Assembly (NCBI GenBank): GCA_034435955.1 | Contig: DAOTWA010000053.1 | Span: 1 to 64,000 of the forward strand | Reading direction: 5' to 3' | Source of the DNA: DAOTWA01 sp034435955 | GTDB lineage: Bacteria; Chloroflexota; Anaerolineae; Anaerolineales; Anaerolineaceae | Length of the DNA stretch: 64,000 nucleotides | Part shown: positions 7,182 to 15,686 of the stretch, piece by piece | How positions within the stretch are numbered: the first letter of the stretch is position 1 | Layout of the letters: the number at the start of each line of letters is the position of its first letter | Translations under genes and position numbers: made by a program | The notes under the pieces: generated by a model | What the model was told of the DNA's origin: nothing | Seen by the model: only the letters and a program-made list of their open reading frames with translations | The model's database searches: none

Positions 7182-8312
7182 ATGGCCCCGCTGCGTGTGC
7201 TGGTGATCTTCGGCACGCGGCCAGAGGCGGTTAAGATGGCGCCGGTCGTTCAGGAACTACGCCGGACGCCGGATGTGGAGACGCGCGTGTGCGTTACCGC
7301 CCAGCACCGTGAGATGCTCGACCAGGTGCTCAACCTATTCGCCATCCATCCGGATGTGGACCTTGATCTGATGCGCCCCAACCAGAGCCTGGCAGAGCTC
7401 AGCGCGGCGATCTTTACTCACCTGGATCCCGTGTTGGAGGCCGAGCGCCCCGATTGGATCCTGGTGCAGGGAGATACCACTACGGTGATGGCGGCCGCTC
7501 TGACCGCCTACTACCGGCACATCCGCGTGGGCCACGTCGAAGCTGGCCTGCGCACCGGCGACCGCTGGCAGCCCTTCCCGGAGGAGATCAACCGCCGGGT
7601 GGCAGGGGTGGTCGCCGACCTACACTTCGCGCCGACCGAATTGAACCGCCAGAACTTGCTGCGCGAAGGTGTGCCGGACGAGCGCATCGCCGTGACCGGC
7701 AATCCGGTCATCGACGCGCTGCGGCAGATTGCCGCGCAACCCGCCCCACCGGAAGTGGATGATCTGCTGGCGCGCTGCGGTCTGTCCGATGGGGGCAGGC
7801 GCCTGGTGCTGGTCACCGCTCATCGGCGCGAGAACTTCGGCGCACCGCTGGAAAATATCTGCCTGGCGCTGCGCGATCTGGCGGAGGCTTACCGCGGTCA
7901 GGTGCAGTTGATCTACCCGGTGCACCTCAACCCCAATGTGCGCGAACCGGTCTATCGCATCCTGGACGGAGTGGAGGGCATCACCCTGACCGAGCCGCTG
8001 GATTATCTGCCTTTGATCCACCTGATGAAGCGCGCCACACTGGTGCTGACCGATTCGGGCGGCATCCAGGAGGAAGCGCCGGGGTTGGGCGTGCCCGCCC
8101 TGGTGATGCGCGCTGTGACCGAGCGGCCGGAGGGCGTCGCCGCCGGCGTTCTCAAACTGGTCGGCACCGACCGGGAGGTCATCTACCGCGAGGCCCGCCG
8201 TTTACTGGATGACGCCACCGCGCGCGCCGCCATGGCCCACGCGGCCAATCCCTTCGGCGATGGGCGCGCCGCTGAACGCATCGTGCGCGCCTTGCTGGCG
8301 TTCCACCCATAG
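7182..8312 (+). CDS. wecB: UDP-N-acetylglucosamine 2-epimerase (non-hydrolysing)
   Basis: A 376-residue protein of standard length that interconverts UDP-GlcNAc and UDP-ManNAc. The signature GTRPEAVKMAP is at residues 11-21. Active-site segments VQGDTTT, HVEAGLRT, FPEEINRR and LVTAHRREN are all present, and the UDP-binding DSGGIQEEAP is intact. It is coupled to wecC by a 2-bp gap and supplies its substrate. ATG 7182 fits the family N-terminus. Confidence 0.93.
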   Translation: MAPLRVLVIFGTRPEAVKMAPVVQELRRTPDVETRVCVTAQHREMLDQVLNLFAIHPDVDLDLMRPNQSLAELSAAIFTHLDPVLEAERPDWILVQGDTTTVMAAALTAYYRHIRVGHVEAGLRTGDRWQPFPEEINRRVAGVVADLHFAPTELNRQNLLREGVPDERIAVTGNPVIDALRQIAAQPAPPEVDDLLARCGLSDGGRRLVLVTAHRRENFGAPLENICLALRDLAEAYRGQVQLIYPVHLNPNVREPVYRILDGVEGITLTEPLDYLPLIHLMKRATLVLTDSGGIQEEAPGLGVPALVMRAVTERPEGVAAGVLKLVGTDREVIYREARRLLDDATARAAMAHAANPFGDGRAAERIVRALLAFHP

Positions 8313-8316
8313 AGAA

Positions 8317-8793
8317 ATGTACCGCCGTGATTTCTATACCGCGCTGGTTTATGCTCGCCGCTGGCCATTGCTCGGCCCGCTGGCGTATTATCTGCTGAAG
8401 CTGCTCGGCGCAGAGATCCCTCGCTCCGTCCCGATCGGGCCCGATTTTCTGCTCGAACACGGCGGGTTCGGCGTGGTGATCCATTCGAAAAGCCGCATCG
8501 GGGCGCGGGTGCGCATCTATCCCGGCGTGACCCTTGGACGGGCCGACATCTATTTGCCGGCTGAGCGCTCGCGCTTCGAAGGCATTGTCATCGAGGACGA
8601 CGTCATTCTTTCGCCGGGATGCAAGGTTCTGTGCAAAGATGGCGTCTTACGCGTGGGACAAGGCACGGTGGTGGGAGCCAACGCAGTCCTGTTGGAGTCC
8701 ACCGGTCCCTATGAGCTGTGGGCCGGCGTGCCGGCGGTGCGGGTGGGCGTCCGCCCACGCGAGGAGGGAGTGGGTGAGGCGCTCTCCGGCTGA
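8317..8793 (+). CDS. Serine acetyltransferase-like hexapeptide-repeat O-acetyltransferase
   Basis: A 158-residue protein with left-handed beta-helix repeats (for example GVVIHSKSRIGARVRIYPGVTLG). It has the general form of the serine O-acetyltransferase/NeuD superfamily but lacks the long helical N-terminus of CysE. In this cluster it more likely acetylates a sugar or glycan than serine, which is inferred from context. ATG 8317 starts 4 bp after the wecB stop. A longer frame opening at 8209 lies inside wecB and is rejected. The following gene overlaps its end by 20 bp. Confidence 0.7.
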   Translation: MYRRDFYTALVYARRWPLLGPLAYYLLKLLGAEIPRSVPIGPDFLLEHGGFGVVIHSKSRIGARVRIYPGVTLGRADIYLPAERSRFEGIVIEDDVILSPGCKVLCKDGVLRVGQGTVVGANAVLLESTGPYELWAGVPAVRVGVRPREEGVGEALSG

Positions 8794-9805
8794 ACGCATT
8801 TGCCTTGTCCCCCGACTGAGCGGACTGGGCGGTATGGTCTCGTTTCAGCAGCGGCTCGCCGCCGGCCTGGCGGGGCGCGGTGTTGAGACGACCTTCGACC
8901 TGGCCGATCCACGGGCGGCTGCCGTGCTGGTCATCGGCGGCACACGCAAGATAGCGGCGCTCGTGCGCGCGCGCCGCCGCGGCGCCCGCATCGTCCAGCG
9001 TCTGGACGGGATGAACTGGCTGCACCGCCGCCAGCCAACGCCGCTGCGCGCGTGGCTGCGCGCGGAGAGCAGCAACTGGCTGCTGGCGGTCATCCGCGCG
9101 CGGTTGGCCGACCGCATCGTTTATCAATCCCGATTTTCGCAGGCCTGGTGGGAGAAAGTCCATGGAGCGGCCGGGGCGCCAGCCGCTGTGGTGTACAATG
9201 GCGTCGATCTGGCGTCATACTCGCCGGACGGCCCGCATGCCCGCCCGCAGGGCCGTTTCCGCGTCCTGCTGGTCGAAGGGCACCTGGGCGGATCCAACGT
9301 GAGCGGGCTGGAGAATGCCGTGGCTCTGGCTGAGGCGATTGAGCGCGATCACGGCCTACCGGTGGAGCTTTTCGTTGTGGGTCAGGTGCCCGCCGAGTTG
9401 CGCGCCCGCTGGGCGCGACTTCCGGCAGGGCGGGTCAACTGGGCTGGAGTGCGCAAACGCGAGGATATCCCCGAGACTGACCGCTCGGCCCACCTCCTAT
9501 TCTCGGCGGACCTGAATGCCGCCTGCCCCAACTCGGTCATCGAGGCGCTGGCCTGCGGCTTGCCGGTGGCGGCGTTCGACACCGGCGCCCTGGGCGAGAT
9601 GATCGCGGATGGCGCAGGTGAAGTGGTGCCCTACGGCGCTGATCACTGGAAGCTGGAGCCGCCGGACATCGCGGGGTTGGCCGCCGCCGCAGTCCGCATT
9701 CTCACCCACCAGGAGAGCTACCGGCCGGCGGCGCGAGCGCGGGCTGAGGCGGCTTTCGGGCTGGAGCGTATGTTGGACGGATATTTGGAGGCACTGCTGG
9801 GCTGA
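8774..9805 (+). CDS. Glycosyltransferase family 4 (polysaccharide cluster, first)
   Basis: A 343-residue GT-B fold enzyme. The C-terminal donor-site region has the retaining GT4 pattern (SVIEALACGLPVAAFDTGALGEM), and VYNGVDLASYSPDG marks the linker between the two Rossmann domains. Start GTG 8774 is preceded by GAGGAGGGAG (8761-8770) and overlaps the acetyltransferase gene by 20 bp, implying translational coupling. The frame stays open far upstream (to 8534), but that part is a shadow of the acetyltransferase. Donor and acceptor cannot be named. Confidence 0.82.
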   Translation: MRRSPAERICLVPRLSGLGGMVSFQQRLAAGLAGRGVETTFDLADPRAAAVLVIGGTRKIAALVRARRRGARIVQRLDGMNWLHRRQPTPLRAWLRAESSNWLLAVIRARLADRIVYQSRFSQAWWEKVHGAAGAPAAVVYNGVDLASYSPDGPHARPQGRFRVLLVEGHLGGSNVSGLENAVALAEAIERDHGLPVELFVVGQVPAELRARWARLPAGRVNWAGVRKREDIPETDRSAHLLFSADLNAACPNSVIEALACGLPVAAFDTGALGEMIADGAGEVVPYGADHWKLEPPDIAGLAAAAVRILTHQESYRPAARARAEAAFGLERMLDGYLEALLG

Positions 9806-9816
9806 GCAGCCGAAAC

Positions 9817-10932
9817 ATGATGTCAGCGACGATCCCTTATCGACTGGCGGTGCAGCAACGCGTGCTGCCGCTTTATCGCGTACCCTTCTTCGATGCCCTG
9901 GCCGAGATTTGCCAGGGCGGGCTGGCGGTGCTGGCCGGCCAGCCGCGCACGGGTGAGGCCATCGAGCCGGCCGATGGGCTGAATGTGACAAAACTCACAA
10001 GGACGAAAAATCTGCATTTCTTCGGCGGCGCGGCCTATTTGTTCTGGCAGCGCGGCGTCCTCGCCTGGCTGGATGCCTGGCAGCCGCACGCTCTGGTGCT
10101 GGAGGCGAACCCCCGCAACCTGAGCAATCCTCGCGCGGTGAGCTGGATGCACGCGCGCCGCCGGCCGGTCATCGGCTGGGGCCTGGGCGCCCCGGCCATC
10201 AGCGGAGCGGCTGCGGCGCTGCGCGCTGCCTTAAGGCGCCGCTATTTGGACGGCTTCGACGTGCTAGTGGCTTACAGCCGGCGGGGAGCGGAAGAATTCT
10301 GCGCGCAGGGCTTTCCGCCCGAGCGCGTTTTCGTGGCCCCCAACGTGGTGGTCCCCCGGCCGGCCCGGCCGCCGGAGCGAGCTGTTGAAGTGCATTCGCC
10401 TGCAACCCTCCTTTTTGTGGGCCGGCTGCAGACGCGCAAGCGGGTCGACTTCCTGCTGCGGGCCTGCGCGGCGCTTCCCGCCGTGTTGCGCCCACGCCTG
10501 CGCATCGTGGGCGACGGCCCGGCAAGGCCCGACCTCGAAAAGCTGGCCCGTGAAGTGTATCCCCGCGCCGAGTTCGTCGGCGCATTGCACGGCCCGGAGC
10601 TGGATGCTCAGTTCGATGCGGCCGACCTGTTCGTCCTTCCCGGTACGGGCGGGCTGGCCGTGCAGCAGGCCATGGCCCATGCATTGCCGGTAGTGGCCGC
10701 CGAGGCGGATGGCACCCAGGAGGATTTGGTTCGTCCGGCCAATGGCTGGCGCGTCCCGCCGGGCGACCCTGAGGCACTCACCGCCGTACTCCGCCAGGCG
10801 CTGAGCGATCCTGCCCGCCTGCGGCAGATGGGGCGGGAATCCTACCGCATCGTGGCAGAGGAGGCTAACCTGGAAACCATGGTGGCTGCCTTCGCTGATG
10901 CGATCAAAGCGGCCGTCAGGTCGTTAGGGTGA
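9817..10932 (+). CDS. Glycosyltransferase family 4 (polysaccharide cluster, second)
   Basis: A 371-residue GT-B enzyme. The N-terminal acceptor domain begins RVLPLYRVPFFDAL, a form seen in GT4 enzymes of O-antigen and exopolysaccharide clusters. The donor domain has LLFVGRLQTRKRVDFLL (about residues 193-209), then FVLPGTGGLAVQQAMAHALPVV. Start ATG 9817 is 11 bp after the previous gene. It likely adds one sugar to a lipid-linked or surface glycan, and specificity is unknown. Confidence 0.8.
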   Translation: MMSATIPYRLAVQQRVLPLYRVPFFDALAEICQGGLAVLAGQPRTGEAIEPADGLNVTKLTRTKNLHFFGGAAYLFWQRGVLAWLDAWQPHALVLEANPRNLSNPRAVSWMHARRRPVIGWGLGAPAISGAAAALRAALRRRYLDGFDVLVAYSRRGAEEFCAQGFPPERVFVAPNVVVPRPARPPERAVEVHSPATLLFVGRLQTRKRVDFLLRACAALPAVLRPRLRIVGDGPARPDLEKLAREVYPRAEFVGALHGPELDAQFDAADLFVLPGTGGLAVQQAMAHALPVVAAEADGTQEDLVRPANGWRVPPGDPEALTAVLRQALSDPARLRQMGRESYRIVAEEANLETMVAAFADAIKAAVRSLG

Positions 10933-10986
10933 GATTGAATTCATGAAAGCGATGCCTGCCGGCTTCAGGCTGGCAATGGAGTGGTG

Positions 10987-12006
10987 ATGAAGCAGAGGCG
11001 TGTTCCGGCGTTGATGCCGGTTCGCAGAAAGAGGCGCCGCCAGCCGCTACGTCTGGCGGACGTGATCCGCCTGCGCTTGCGTGGTCGCTCCTATCCCCGT
11101 CAGGTGGCGGTGATCATCAACCCCGCCGCAGGCGGTGACCGGCCGATTCTGAAGACGATCAATAAGGTCTTTCAAGAAGCCCAGGTCGGGTGGGAGGCGT
11201 TCATCACCCACCAGCCGGGCGACGCGCGCCGCCTGGCCGAGGGCGCGGCGAAGGCGGGTGTGGATGCGGTCGTGGTGTATGGAGGAGACGGCACAGTCAG
11301 TGAAGCGGCGAGCGGATTGGTGGGCACCGGCGTGCCGCTGGGCGTCCTGCCGGGCGGCACATCCAACATCATGTCGGCGGCCTTCGGCATCCCCCGCGAT
11401 TTGACCGCCGCCTGCCGCCTGGTCGCCTCGCGCGATGCGCCCATCCACGTGATGGACATCGTGCGCATCGGCGAACGTTACTTCCTGCAGATGGCCGGCA
11501 TCGGCCTGGAGGCCAAGCTGATCGAAGGGGCCAGCCGTGAGCTGAAAGATCGGTTTGGCATGCTGGCCTATGGGCTGGCCGCGCTGGCCGCGCTCGGCGA
11601 CCCGCCTCTGGCGCACTACCATTTGGAGCTGGACGGACAGATGGCCGAGGTGCAGGGCGTGAGCTGCCTGGTGGCCAATGGCTCGAACCTGGGCATCACC
11701 GCCCTGGGGACGAGCGATGGTCTGTTGGATGTCTTCGTGCTGCGCAAGGTGGATCTCATATCCATCATCTCCGCCGCGCGCATCGTCCTGTCTGGGGAAA
11801 ACAGCCAGGCGGTGCCGCACTTTCGCGCCCGTCGCGTGACCGTCGAGGCCGATCCGCCACAGACCGTTCAGGTCGATGGCGATGTGGTAGGGATGACCCC
11901 GGTGAACATCGAGCTCGTGCCTCGCGCGGTGCGCATCATTGTTCCCCGAATGGCCGAAGGCAGAGGACTGACGATGGAGGCGGATGCGCATCCTGCTGGT
12001 AGCTGA
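10987..12006 (+). CDS. Diacylglycerol kinase-family lipid kinase (YegS/DagK-like)
   Basis: A 339-residue protein. After a basic N-terminus of ~35 residues comes the kinase domain with IINPAAGG (about 43-50), the nucleotide motif GGDGTVSEAASG (99-110) and PGGTSNIMS (122-130). It probably phosphorylates diacylglycerol or a related lipid, recycling lipid products of glycan assembly or making a glycolipid anchor. ATG 10987 is favoured over GTG 10981/10984 because GGAG lies at 10978-10981. The next gene starts 23 bp before its stop, so the two are coupled. Confidence 0.8.
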   Translation: MKQRRVPALMPVRRKRRRQPLRLADVIRLRLRGRSYPRQVAVIINPAAGGDRPILKTINKVFQEAQVGWEAFITHQPGDARRLAEGAAKAGVDAVVVYGGDGTVSEAASGLVGTGVPLGVLPGGTSNIMSAAFGIPRDLTAACRLVASRDAPIHVMDIVRIGERYFLQMAGIGLEAKLIEGASRELKDRFGMLAYGLAALAALGDPPLAHYHLELDGQMAEVQGVSCLVANGSNLGITALGTSDGLLDVFVLRKVDLISIISAARIVLSGENSQAVPHFRARRVTVEADPPQTVQVDGDVVGMTPVNIELVPRAVRIIVPRMAEGRGLTMEADAHPAGS

Positions 12007-13183
12007 CGGTCGCAGCCCGATCACGCGCCGCTGGCTGGAGATGCTGGGGGAGACGGGCGCACACGTCCATTTGATTTCCAGCTACCCCTGTCCGCCCCCG
12101 CCCGGGGTGGAGGGTTTTCGGGTACTTCCGCTGGCGTTGGGCGGCCTGATGGGTGGCGGAAAGCCGGTTGGGTCGGCTGGACGATCGGGTTGGCTGGTGA
12201 GCCGCTATCGCCGCTCACTTCTGGCCGCCCGCTACTGGCTGGGCCCGCTCTCCATCTATTTGAATTGGGCCATTTTCCGCCGCCTGGTGCATGCCGTCCG
12301 CCCGGATGTCGTGCACGCGCTGCGCATTCCTTTCGAGGGCATGCTGGCCGCGGCCGCCCCTCCTGAAATCCCCCTGGTTGTTTCGATCTGGGGCAACGAT
12401 CTGACCCTCCACGCCCACGGCTCCCCGCTGATGGCCGCTCTAACCCGGCGCTGCCTGCGCCGCGCTGACGGCTTGCTGGCCGACGCCCGGCGTGACCTGC
12501 GCCTGGCACCCGCCTGGGGACTGCGCGCCGGCAGGCCCACGCTGACCGTGCCCGGCTCGGGCGGCCTGCCCCTGGAGGAAGTGCGCCGCTCACGGGAAGC
12601 AGCCCCGCTGGCGCTCGACGGCCTCCCTGTCAATGCACCCCTGGTCATCAACCCGCGTGGTTTCAGGCCGGGCAGCGTGCTCAACGAGGCCTTCTTCAAG
12701 GCCATCCCGCGCGTGCTGGCGCGGCGGCCGGAGGTGATCTTCCTCTGCCCCGCGATGGCCGGCCAGGCCGAAGCGCTCGCCTGGGTGAGCCGTCTGAGGA
12801 TCGCGGCTGGCGTGCGCCTGCTTCCCACTCTGCCCCAGGCGGAACTGTGGGCCTTGTTCCACCGCTCCCAGGTGATGGTCTCCCCCAGCCGTCACGACGG
12901 TACGCCCAACTCCCTGCTAGAGGCGATGGCCTGCGGCTGCTTTCCCGTGGCGGGGGACATCGAATCGCTGCGCGAATGGATCACCGATGGCCAGAACGGC
13001 CTGCTGGTGGATCCGGGCGACGAGGCGGCCCTCTCCGCAGCCATCCTCCACGCCCTGGAGGACGACGGCCTGCGCGCCCGCGCCGCCGACATGAATGCCC
13101 GCCTGGTAACTGAACGGGCCGACCGGGCGGTCGTACGGCCAAGGGTGGAAGAATTTTTCCAAAAACTCATTTCCCACGAATAG
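11984..13183 (+). CDS. Glycosyltransferase family 4 (polysaccharide cluster, third)
   Basis: A 399-residue GT-B enzyme that starts MRILLVADGRSPITRRW. The C-terminal half has PSRHDGTPNSLLEAMACGCFPV, the GT4 donor-binding segment with its E-x7-like acidic motif. Start ATG 11984 lies inside the lipid-kinase gene with GGAGG upstream, giving a 23-bp overlap. It ends the co-directional run that began at wecC. Sugar specificity is not evident. Confidence 0.8.
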   Translation: MRILLVADGRSPITRRWLEMLGETGAHVHLISSYPCPPPPGVEGFRVLPLALGGLMGGGKPVGSAGRSGWLVSRYRRSLLAARYWLGPLSIYLNWAIFRRLVHAVRPDVVHALRIPFEGMLAAAAPPEIPLVVSIWGNDLTLHAHGSPLMAALTRRCLRRADGLLADARRDLRLAPAWGLRAGRPTLTVPGSGGLPLEEVRRSREAAPLALDGLPVNAPLVINPRGFRPGSVLNEAFFKAIPRVLARRPEVIFLCPAMAGQAEALAWVSRLRIAAGVRLLPTLPQAELWALFHRSQVMVSPSRHDGTPNSLLEAMACGCFPVAGDIESLREWITDGQNGLLVDPGDEAALSAAILHALEDDGLRARAADMNARLVTERADRAVVRPRVEEFFQKLISHE

Positions 13184-13211
13184 CGCATATTTATTAAAAA
13201 TCGATTCCCCC

Positions 13212-13242
13212 TTGACATTCCAGTGGGTGGAAGGTGTACACT
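13212..13242 (+). promoter_or_regulatory. MerR-type metal-responsive promoter
   Basis: -35 TTGACA (13212-13217) and -10 TACACT (13237-13242) are separated by 19 bp, the over-long spacer typical of MerR-activated promoters. The spacer starts with the dyad TTCCA-GTGGG-TGGAA (13218-13232), a likely operator for the adjacent MerR protein. Metal-bound MerR would twist the DNA to realign the two boxes. Confidence 0.88.
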
Positions 13243-13273
13243 GTTCATCAGTGAATGAGTTTGGAGTGGAACC

Positions 13274-13678
13274 ATGCAGATCAAAGAGCTGGCGGAGAAA
13301 ACGGGTCTCTCTGAAAAGACGATCCGCTTTTATGAGGAAGCGGACGTCCTGCCGTCCCCGAGACGCTTACCGAATGGTTATCGCGATTACAACCAGGAAG
13401 ATGTGGAGCGATTGCAGTTGGTGGCCGGCATGCGCCGCCTGGATTTTTCTCTCGACGATATCCGCGAAGTGCTTTCCATGCGCGACCGCCGCGAGGCGCC
13501 CTGCCGGGTGATGCTCTCTCTGCTGGCAGAGAAAGCCGCCGAGGTCTCCCGGCGCATAGCGGAATTGAATCGTCTGGAAGGGGAGCTGCGCCAGCTTTAC
13601 GCTCTGGGTCTGACTTTCCCCACAGATGACGTCGAGGGAAAGAATTGCGTCTGTCATCTCGTCAGTCAAAACAACTGA
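13274..13678 (+). CDS. merR: MerR-family metal-responsive regulator
   Basis: A 134-residue protein. The N-terminal winged HTH (IKELAEKTGLSEKTIRFYEE) is followed by a dimerisation helix. Candidate metal ligands are Cys77 (APCRV) and a C-terminal Cys125/Cys127 pair (NCVCH). Classical mercury MerR uses three cysteines from two subunits. The middle one, near position 117, is missing here, so the ligand set differs and the metal is not certain. The downstream mercuric reductase supports Hg(II). ATG 13274 has GGAG nearby. The gene lies directly behind the 19-bp-spacer promoter and probably regulates itself and merA. Confidence 0.82.
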   Translation: MQIKELAEKTGLSEKTIRFYEEADVLPSPRRLPNGYRDYNQEDVERLQLVAGMRRLDFSLDDIREVLSMRDRREAPCRVMLSLLAEKAAEVSRRIAELNRLEGELRQLYALGLTFPTDDVEGKNCVCHLVSQNN

Positions 13679-13750
13679 GCGGATGGCGCATCGAACGGAT
13701 TATGGGTGTTCGTTTACCGGCGTTGGCCGAACAGAATGGAGTGATAGAAA

Positions 13751-15430
13751 ATGAGCAAGCGAGAACAACTCGAATTCGAAATCCACGGCATGACCTGCGA
13801 CTCGTGCGCCCAGCACGTTGAACACGCCTTGAAGAAGGTGCAGGCAGTGCGTGAGGCCAGAGTCCCGGGATGGGAATCGGGCCGCGCAACCGTCGTTGTG
13901 GAGGGGGATGTTTCCGAACAGGAACTGACCGAAGCGGTAAAAAAAGCGGGCTACCGGGCAGTTCTGAAAGAGCGGAAATCGATGGATCAGGCTCAAGCTG
14001 CAGGGGAACCGGTCGAAGGGGCGGATGGAGATCGCAGGTTTGACCTCATGGTCATTGGGGCCGGGTCAGCCGGATTTGCCGCCGCGATCAAAGCAGCGGA
14101 GCTGGGGCATCGGGTGGCGATGGTGGAAGCCGGAACGATCGGCGGCACCTGCGTGAACGTGGGTTGTGTGCCGTCGAAGACCCTGATTCGCGCCATGGAA
14201 CAGTACCACCAGGCCGGGACGCACCGCTTCCAGGGGGTACACACCCTACCTGGCGCGCTCAATTGGGCACAGGTGGTCGCCAATAAGAACGAACTGGTGG
14301 CTGAAATGCGCCAATCCAAGTACATCGATGTGTTGGCCAGCTATCCGGAGGTCACCTACATCCAAGGGCGCGCCCGCCTGACCGGGGGAAACGGCGTCGA
14401 GGTCGATGGGCAGTCTTACGCACCCGGAAAAATTTTGATCTCCACCGGCGCCCGACCCTGGGCGCCGCCTGTCCCCGGCCTGGAGAAAGCCGGCTATCTC
14501 ACCAGCACTACGGCGATGGAAATAAAGGAACTGCCCCGTTCGATGATCGTGCTGGGGGCCAACGCTGTCGGGCTGGAACTGGCGCAGACCTTCGCCCGCG
14601 CCGGGACGCACGTCACCCTGCTGGAACTGCTTCCGCGCATCGCCCCCTTTGAGGACCAGGAGATCAGCCAGGCGCTGCAAGGCTACCTGGAAGAAGAAGG
14701 CATGGAGATCGTCACCGGCTTCCAGACCACCATGGTCGAGAGGCGTGAGGGGCGTTATCTCGCGACGGGCACCCAGGACGGTCGAGAATTCACTTTTGAC
14801 GCCGAGCAATTGCTGGTGGCTACCGGCCGGCGGCCCAACACCGCCGGTATGGGGCTGGAGGAGGCCGGCGTGAAACTGGGGAAACGCGGCGAGATCCTGG
14901 TGGACGAGACCCTGCGCACGGAGAACCCGCATGTCTATGCGGCCGGGGACGTAACCGGGCAGGATATGTTCGTCTATGTGGCAGCCTACGCTGGGACGCT
15001 GGCTGCTGAGAACGCCCTGACCGGAGCTGGGCGGGTCTACGACGCAAGCTACATACCACGGGTCACGTTTACCGATCCGCAGATTGCCAGCGCCGGGCTA
15101 ACCGAGGAACAGGCACGCGCGCAGGGTTTTGAGGTGCAGGTCAGCAGCTTGCCGATGAGTTATGTGCCGCGCGCCCTGGCAGCGCGTGATACGCGCGGCC
15201 TGATCAAGCTGGTCGCCGAGTCTTCTACCGGCAAATTGCTGGGCGCCCATCTCCTGGCGCCCGAGGCAGGCGAGATGATTCAGACCGCCGTGCTGGCCAT
15301 CCGCTTTGGCATCTCGCTGACCCAATTGCGGGAGACCATGTTCCCTTATCTGACCAACGTGGAAGGGCTCAAGCTGGCGGCGCTGGCCTTCGAGAAGGAC
15401 GTGGCGATGCTGAGCTGCTGCGCGGGGTAA
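13751..15430 (+). CDS. merA: Mercuric reductase
   Basis: A 559-residue flavoprotein that reduces Hg(II) to Hg(0) with NADPH. The N-terminal heavy-metal-associated domain has GMTCDSC (Cys16, Cys19). The FAD motif is VIGAGSAGFAA (about residues 101-111), the redox-active pair is Cys134/Cys139 in GTCVNVGCVPSK, and the diagnostic C-terminal vicinal pair is Cys556-Cys557 (LSCCAG). All three cysteine sets are intact. It sits 72 bp after merR. No merT/merP-type transporter or merB lyase gene is nearby, so this is a minimal operon. Confidence 0.93.
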   Translation: MSKREQLEFEIHGMTCDSCAQHVEHALKKVQAVREARVPGWESGRATVVVEGDVSEQELTEAVKKAGYRAVLKERKSMDQAQAAGEPVEGADGDRRFDLMVIGAGSAGFAAAIKAAELGHRVAMVEAGTIGGTCVNVGCVPSKTLIRAMEQYHQAGTHRFQGVHTLPGALNWAQVVANKNELVAEMRQSKYIDVLASYPEVTYIQGRARLTGGNGVEVDGQSYAPGKILISTGARPWAPPVPGLEKAGYLTSTTAMEIKELPRSMIVLGANAVGLELAQTFARAGTHVTLLELLPRIAPFEDQEISQALQGYLEEEGMEIVTGFQTTMVERREGRYLATGTQDGREFTFDAEQLLVATGRRPNTAGMGLEEAGVKLGKRGEILVDETLRTENPHVYAAGDVTGQDMFVYVAAYAGTLAAENALTGAGRVYDASYIPRVTFTDPQIASAGLTEEQARAQGFEVQVSSLPMSYVPRALAARDTRGLIKLVAESSTGKLLGAHLLAPEAGEMIQTAVLAIRFGISLTQLRETMFPYLTNVEGLKLAALAFEKDVAMLSCCAG

Positions 15431-15453
15431 TGGAGTTATTTGCCAACCTGGGT

Positions 15454-15477
15454 AGATGCGCACGGCCGTACGCATCT
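15454..15477 (+). repeat. Hairpin downstream of merA
   Basis: AGATGCG (15454-15460) is the reverse complement of CGCATCT (15471-15477), and the loop contains the self-complementary ACGGCCGT. There is no T-run after it, so it is a weak terminator or an mRNA 3' stabilising stem. Confidence 0.55.
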
Positions 15478-15536
15478 ATTCAGGGTTTGTAACAGGCCAG
15501 GGACCGAGAATTGATCTTTCACTAAAATTGTTCGAT

Positions 15537-15566
15537 TTGAAATAAAAAAATAATTCCCCCTATATT
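15537..15566 (+). promoter_or_regulatory. Promoter for candidate small RNA
   Basis: TTGAAA (15537-15542) and TATATT (15561-15566) are separated by 18 bp within an AT-rich stretch. The predicted transcription start, about 15573, coincides with the left arm of the long inverted repeat described next. Confidence 0.6.
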
Positions 15567-15572
15567 AGCGCT

Positions 15573-15655
15573 GACTTCCGAAGTCTTCGTGTTTCACAGA
15601 ACAGACCGCCTGTTTTGCGGCCCCCTATCGAAGACTTCGGAAGTCTCTTTTTCTT
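15573..15655 (+). ncRNA. Candidate small RNA or large terminator hairpin
   Basis: GACTTCCGAAGTCTTCG (15573-15589) and its exact reverse complement (15629-15645) form a 17-bp stem, followed by the T-rich tail TCTCTTTTTCTTT. Each arm is itself a near-palindrome (GACTTC-C-GAAGTC), allowing alternative foldings. The 39-nt apical part holds a small CCGC/GCGG hairpin. A promoter ends just before the left arm, so the segment looks like a free-standing RNA of ~80 nt. It could also serve as the merA terminator. Its end approaches the 3' end of the convergent lpdA gene. Confidence 0.5.
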
Positions 15656-15686
15656 TGCACTGCTACGAGGGCATCACGGTGACGTC

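Noticed and set aside
8534..8773. Separate gene or longer glycosyltransferase start at 8534
   Set aside because: This frame is the shadow of the acetyltransferase (8317-8793); the GT start at GTG 8774 has a strong ribosome binding site.
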